Of a stretch of 64,000 nucleotides of DNA, positions 61,401 through 64,000 are shown in pieces. The notes under the pieces were generated by a model that made no database searches, was not told where the DNA came from, and was given only the letters and a program-made list of their open reading frames with translations. Within the stretch, counting starts at the first letter, position 1, and the number at the start of each line of letters is the position of its first letter. This DNA is from SIG644 sp045613985 (GTDB lineage Bacteria; Bacillota; Clostridia; Oscillospirales; CAG-272): contig JAZLCA010000054.1 of the NCBI GenBank assembly GCA_045613985.1, positions 13,560-77,559 of the forward strand. Reading direction: 5' to 3'. Made by a program: the position numbers and the translations under genes.

Positions 61401-62308
61401 ACTACCTCATCACCAATACCGCCGGCGTAAACTCCGGTGTCCGCTATTGTGATAACGCCGGTGTTCTGGTATATAAGTTTGATTTGAATGAGTACAGCAA
61501 GGCTGCCTATTACTTCAACATTTCTCAAAACTACATTTTCGAGATTTCGGGTGACGGAGAAAACTGGAAACTGATCGCCGACTATTCCGAGGGTGGCAAG
61601 GTGGATCGCATTACAAATGCCGATAACGCAACCGTTATTACCATCTATCCCGAGCAATACAATGAGATTGGTAGCGAGCTTTACGTCCGTCTGCGCAACA
61701 CTACCACGGTAGGCGGCCACGGCGGCGCAATCTCCAGAATTACCATCCGCTACACCGTTGACGGAGCAGATGCGCCTCCGGTCAATCAGGCCCCCGGCCG
61801 AAATAATACATCCAAAGAAAATATTCCCTCGAAGAATCAAGGCTCCAACGATGAAAGTAAGTACCTCGTTTCTACCAAAAACGGTATTTCTACCTATCGC
61901 AGAACGGTAAAAACCAATTCCTCGGGCGAAGATATGGAATTTTTGGAATACACGAATGCGGGCGTCAACAACGGCATCCGTTACTGTGATCACAACGCTC
62001 AAATTGTCTACGCTTTTGATATCAGCGATAAGCTGAGTGCCGTTTACACCTTTACTCTGTCCCAGAACTACATCCTTGAAGCCAGTGCGGATGGTGAAAA
62101 CTATGAAATCATTGCCGACTACTCTCAGGGCGGCAAGGTTCCCCATTTGACGACCGGTGGCAACGATACTGATATCCGTGTTAACCTCTTCGATTTTGTC
62201 GAAGATGGCAAAGTCGTCTATATTCGCCTGCGCAACAGCGATCCCACGCAGGGTTGGGGCGGTAGCATTCACAAATTCGTTATGGAGTACACCAAAGAAG
62301 CAAAATAA
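58430..62308 (+). CDS. Large surface lipoprotein, glycosidase-like, with two C-terminal repeats
   Basis: 1292 residues. Signal and lipobox FGTFGCKKP (Cys about 26), Pro/Asp/Gly linker, a small domain with EILVGLTNRQESIDAH near 120 (a stretch seen before catalytic domains of some glycosidases), then a 450-residue core with YMVPTERWIEYVWDYMLAPVI and ALEEPEMWASAGYS (about 360), whose Glu pair could be catalytic, and a Rossmann-like part (LDGVTVLIVSFDSNVPLSE). Two copies of a discoidin-like domain end the protein (about residues 980-1120 and 1150-1290). A glycoside hydrolase or carbohydrate-binding role is inference. Start at 58430 has AAGGAG seven bases upstream; the ATG two codons earlier is too close. 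Confidence 0.8.
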   Translation: MRNHNRPLCRLLCLLLAALVLFGTFGCKKPDTPDTPPTDDPGNEPGNDPGTDIPEPEVLIQMIENGSLNYTVIRPEVASVELKATAVRLCTAIKNKVQLNKVNINEDYVNRGESVPTDTPEILVGLTNRQESIDAHAQLGENEYIIAFVNNRLVIVGYDDAATAEAVNYFIATILEAGGKEGSLEISESLAVKNSYTPPVVNPFDPNLPIFPDQNKPTTTPLSYVKPTYTVKDGMYIQNYAGLKIDGVMTTFQTSTMYSELYGIHSDSVMVYSTDYKNFADWYKPGTYVVDMMIAINRATFAYVNQYKRQDDIQMNASGNYLEHPAGGSYYMVPTERWIEYVWDYMLAPVITACHPQSIALEEPEMWASAGYSNSFKQEWEAYYGEEWQDPASSAENMLKANLLKTYLFERIIMELSERVKELSPTTQVYIATHSTVNYSDWGIDAGLNHYVATGALDGVIGQTWSDTHNTAFPFRGANFTDNFTNAFIEYSSYVDSVEGLNFYALADPMMDNESATEEDCQYFYRQSITASLLQPEINRFQILPWVNRAYANVSNNYKTIQSQIFEALNSVGGLPVTIEAGTPGITYLISDSLSWMNTGDGWAFNTTDGLYGVLAPLVRDGIPAKMKSMDQIESAADLDGVTVLIVSFDSNVPLSEKINIAVADWVKAGGTLLFLSGANEYWNVEDYFFWMEDGTPLNNLLKHLGLENIKTTTVSSGDFSSDDSILDDCFAGERLNSGYRKASIAFEGAEYPILKIGNSVVGIDESVGKGNFIAIGLPSAFYSANAFGPEMIRALTEYALQYTDYDYCQQDMMVVRRGNLVAAHAYNKNQTLEGTYINLYSGELTILKNPVVRKDDSVVLYDISDLDLTIPHLAYTAGRIQEGSLSETANQMTYTVTSAGNTIISNRIALPKGVYPASVEVINTETNTRTSLLKYLYDEDSHTVLVMFDGSTKAQKVTITFGTDKNAIGSQNTQYAEKAILTNDQNQDENYLITNTAGVNSGVRYCDNAGVLVYKFDLNEYSKAAYYFNISQNYIFEISGDGENWKLIADYSEGGKVDRITNADNATVITIYPEQYNEIGSELYVRLRNTTTVGGHGGAISRITIRYTVDGADAPPVNQAPGRNNTSKENIPSKNQGSNDESKYLVSTKNGISTYRRTVKTNSSGEDMEFLEYTNAGVNNGIRYCDHNAQIVYAFDISDKLSAVYTFTLSQNYILEASADGENYEIIADYSQGGKVPHLTTGGNDTDIRVNLFDFVEDGKVVYIRLRNSDPTQGWGGSIHKFVMEYTKEAK

Positions 62309-62321
62309 TTTTCACAACAAA

Positions 62322-62356
62322 GGGCGGATGCACAAACGTGCATCCGCCCAGAATTT
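62322..62356. terminator. Bidirectional terminator after the large lipoprotein and SUF genes
   Basis: A perfect 12-bp GC-rich stem (62322-62333 with 62338-62349) with a 4-base loop, followed by AGAATTTTATT, between convergent genes. Confidence 0.88.
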
Positions 62357-62363
62357 TATTCAA

Positions 62364-63287
62364 TTATTTGAGGAAGCCGTTAACGATCTGCTCTTCGGCT
62401 TCTTTTTCGGTCAGACCCAGCGTCATCAGCTTCATGAGCTGCTCGCCTGCAATCTTACCGATGGCTGCCTCATGAATCAGACTTGCATCCACGTGGCTTG
62501 CCGTGATCTCGGGAATGGCACTGACCAGCGCGTCGTCCATGATAATGGCGTCACATTCCGAGTGCCCCGTACAACGATTGTTACCCTTGACGTTAGAACG
62601 GAAAATCTGGCGAGACTTATCCTTGGCAACCGAACGGGAAATAAGGTGGCAAGCGCAATCCTCACCGTCCATGTCAATAACAAAATCCGTCTCGGCCAAC
62701 TGTTCGCCATGCGTCATGATCTTTTCGCGAACGGTCAAGGAAGCACCGTCTGCCAGTTTTGCCTCGGTCTTGCGGGAGGTGGAATCGATTCCCTTGATCT
62801 GGGTGGACTCCATTTCCATGACCGCGCCCTCAGCCAGTTCGATGACAGTGGTGGGATTCATGATTTTGCCGCCGATGCCGTCGCCCTCGCCGTAATGCTT
62901 TTCGATGTAGCGAATACGGGCGTTTTTCCCCACGAAGAAGGAGTGGATACCGTCGTGGGAGGAGTCCTGATCGCCGCAGTTGTGGATACCGCAACCGGCG
63001 ATGATGGTCACGTCGGCGTCTTCACCAATGATAAAATCGTTATAAACCATTTCCTTCAGACCATGCTGGCTGATGATGACGGGAATGTGTACGCTTTCAT
63101 TCTTGGTACCGGGCGCGATGATGATATCGATGCCGGGCTTGTCCGTCTTGGTGACGATGTCAATATTTGCCGTAGTGGAGCGGCCTGCGCTCTCACCGTT
63201 GGAACGGATATTATACGCTCCCTTAGGAACGGTCTCCAGATCTGCGATCTCACGCAAAAGCAGCTTTTGGATTTCACTCAAGCTCAT
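62364..63287 (-). CDS. SufB/SufD family iron-sulfur assembly protein, short form
   Basis: 307 residues, about 130 shorter than SufB or SufD of E. coli. A beta-helical core with VTIIAGCGIHNCGDQDSSHDGIHSFFVGKNARI, VYVEKHYGEGDG-like RYIEKHYGEGDGIGG, SMTHGEQ-type KIMTHGEQLAETD and the C-terminal ASHVDASLIHEAAIGKI. It lacks the N-terminal helical region of full SufB. Start at 63287 has AAGGAGG eight bases upstream. 13 bases after sufC. Only one SufB/D gene is visible, so the pair may be a minimal SufBC (SmsBC-like) system. Confidence 0.9.
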   Translation of the reverse strand: MSLSEIQKLLLREIADLETVPKGAYNIRSNGESAGRSTTANIDIVTKTDKPGIDIIIAPGTKNESVHIPVIISQHGLKEMVYNDFIIGEDADVTIIAGCGIHNCGDQDSSHDGIHSFFVGKNARIRYIEKHYGEGDGIGGKIMNPTTVIELAEGAVMEMESTQIKGIDSTSRKTEAKLADGASLTVREKIMTHGEQLAETDFVIDMDGEDCACHLISRSVAKDKSRQIFRSNVKGNNRCTGHSECDAIIMDDALVSAIPEITASHVDASLIHEAAIGKIAGEQLMKLMTLGLTEKEAEEQIVNGFLK

Positions 63288-63300
63288 ATCGGTTCCCTCC

Positions 63301-64000
63301 TTACGACAGCTTCTGCAGCAGCGTGGGGCATGCCGCAGAGGAACGGAGCAACTCAGGCAGGACCTCGTCCTTGCTACCGACCGCCGTGATCTTGCCGTCA
63401 GCGATAACAATGATCTTGTCCGCAATATTGAGAATGCGCTCCTGGTGCGAAATGATCAAAATAGAGCCGCCTTGACGCTCGTGCATATTTTCAAAAACGT
63501 TGATCAGGTTGCCAAAGCTCCACAAATCGATCCCCGCTTCGGGTTCGTCAAAGACAGACAGCTTGGTGCCTCTTGCCAGTACGGTTGCGATCTCAATTCT
63601 CTTGAGCTCACCGCCCGAAAGACTTGCATTCACCTCACGGTTGATATAGTCGCGAGCACACAGACCGACCTCGCTCAGATATTCGCAGGCTTCTGCCACC
63701 GACAGCTTCTTACCGGCCGCCAGGTTGATCAGGTCGTTGACCGTGATGCCCTTGAAACGGACGGGCTGCTGAAAGGCAAAGCTGACGCCCAGACGGGCAC
63801 GCTCGGTGATGCCGAGGTTCGTGATGTTCTGACCGTCCAGCCAGATCTCGCCCGAGGTGGGCTGTGCGATACCTGCGATGACACGAGCCAGCGTCGACTT
63901 GCCGCCGCCGTTGGGGCCGGTGATAGCCACAAAGCGCTCGTCAACGGTCAAGCTGACATCATGTAATATTTCCTTCGTTCCGGACGGATCATTTTCCGCG
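63301..64000 (-). CDS. sufC: SufC-type ABC ATPase (5' truncated by window)
   Basis: Iron-sulfur assembly ATPase. Visible residues include Walker A GPNGGGKSTLARVIAG, Q-loop SFAFQQPVRFKGITV, signature SLSGGELKRIEIATVLA, Walker B LSVFDEPEAGIDLWS and H-loop LIISHQERIL. The frame stays open past a TTG at 63951 to the window edge with in-frame sequence ILHDVSLTVDERFVAITG, so the start is outside. Next to the SufB/D protein, its usual partner. Confidence 0.92.
   Translation of the reverse strand, partial: AENDPSGTKEILHDVSLTVDERFVAITGPNGGGKSTLARVIAGIAQPTSGEIWLDGQNITNLGITERARLGVSFAFQQPVRFKGITVNDLINLAAGKKLSVAEACEYLSEVGLCARDYINREVNASLSGGELKRIEIATVLARGTKLSVFDEPEAGIDLWSFGNLINVFENMHERQGGSILIISHQERILNIADKIIVIADGKITAVGSKDEVLPELLRSSAACPTLLQKLS

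Noticed and set aside
60926..62272. A 448-codon minus-strand open frame opposite the large lipoprotein.
   Set aside because: A by-product of the codon use of the plus-strand gene, which has a promoter, ribosome site and domain structure.

Overview
The window looks like a chromosomal segment of a spore-forming, low- to mid-GC Firmicute of class Clostridia, probably an uncultured gut-type lineage near Oscillospirales/Eubacteriales. The reasons are a sporulation sigma factor (SigG), a YlmC/YmxH sporulation protein, the SCIFF peptide with its radical-SAM maturase, PolC, T-box leaders, an apparent Re-type citrate synthase and the gene order rpsB-tsf-pyrH-frr-uppS-cdsA-dxr-rseP-ispG-polC. No rRNA, tRNA, CRISPR array, insertion sequence or prophage was seen.

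Region by region. 1-1.1 kb: end of a NitT/TauT-type ABC importer (permease, ATPase). 1.1-6.3 kb, minus strand: a long ECF-like sigma factor flanked by two copies of the same terminator hairpin, then sigG, an M18 aminopeptidase, a DUF45 metallopeptidase and a Nudix hydrolase. 6.4-12.3 kb: valS behind a valine T-box, a DUF4349 lipoprotein, birA (minus) and a sugar-nucleotidyltransferase. 12.4-15.4 kb, minus: SCIFF peptide scfA, maturase scfB and an Orn/Lys/Arg-decarboxylase-like enzyme. 15.6-17.6 kb: a T-box with an alanine specifier controlling an Lrp/AsnC regulator and an aminotransferase. 17.6-24.5 kb, minus: a BspA-type leucine-rich lipoprotein, then icd, acn, a GntR/FadR regulator and Re-citrate synthase. 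The last four form one oxidative TCA-branch operon whose promoter carries a perfect inverted repeat. 24.6-28.8 kb, minus: a protein with eight consecutive cysteines and three lipoproteins. 29.0-32.6 kb: an OmpR-type two-component system and a secreted protein, whose promoters share an operator with 11-bp periodicity.

32.6-58.2 kb is almost entirely minus strand. It holds the translation / isoprenoid / envelope / replication operon (rpsB, tsf; pyrH to polC). Upstream of that lies a second long co-directional series: ruvC, a methyltransferase, the ECF vitamin-transport core, truA, DUF5711, cvpA, a ClpE-like unfoldase, a P-type ATPase homologue and ymxH. The P-type ATPase homologue has lost all its catalytic motifs and is the most unusual gene here. 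58.4-62.3 kb encodes a 1292-residue surface lipoprotein with two copies of a C-terminal domain. The window ends in a minimal SUF iron-sulfur pair, a short SufB/D protein and SufC, with sufC cut by the window edge.

Most genes are housekeeping. The points most worth follow-up are the pseudo-P-type ATPase, the self-regulated citrate/2-oxoglutarate operon, the two-component operator shared by two promoters, the alanine T-box, and the sigma-factor gene bracketed by a duplicated terminator.
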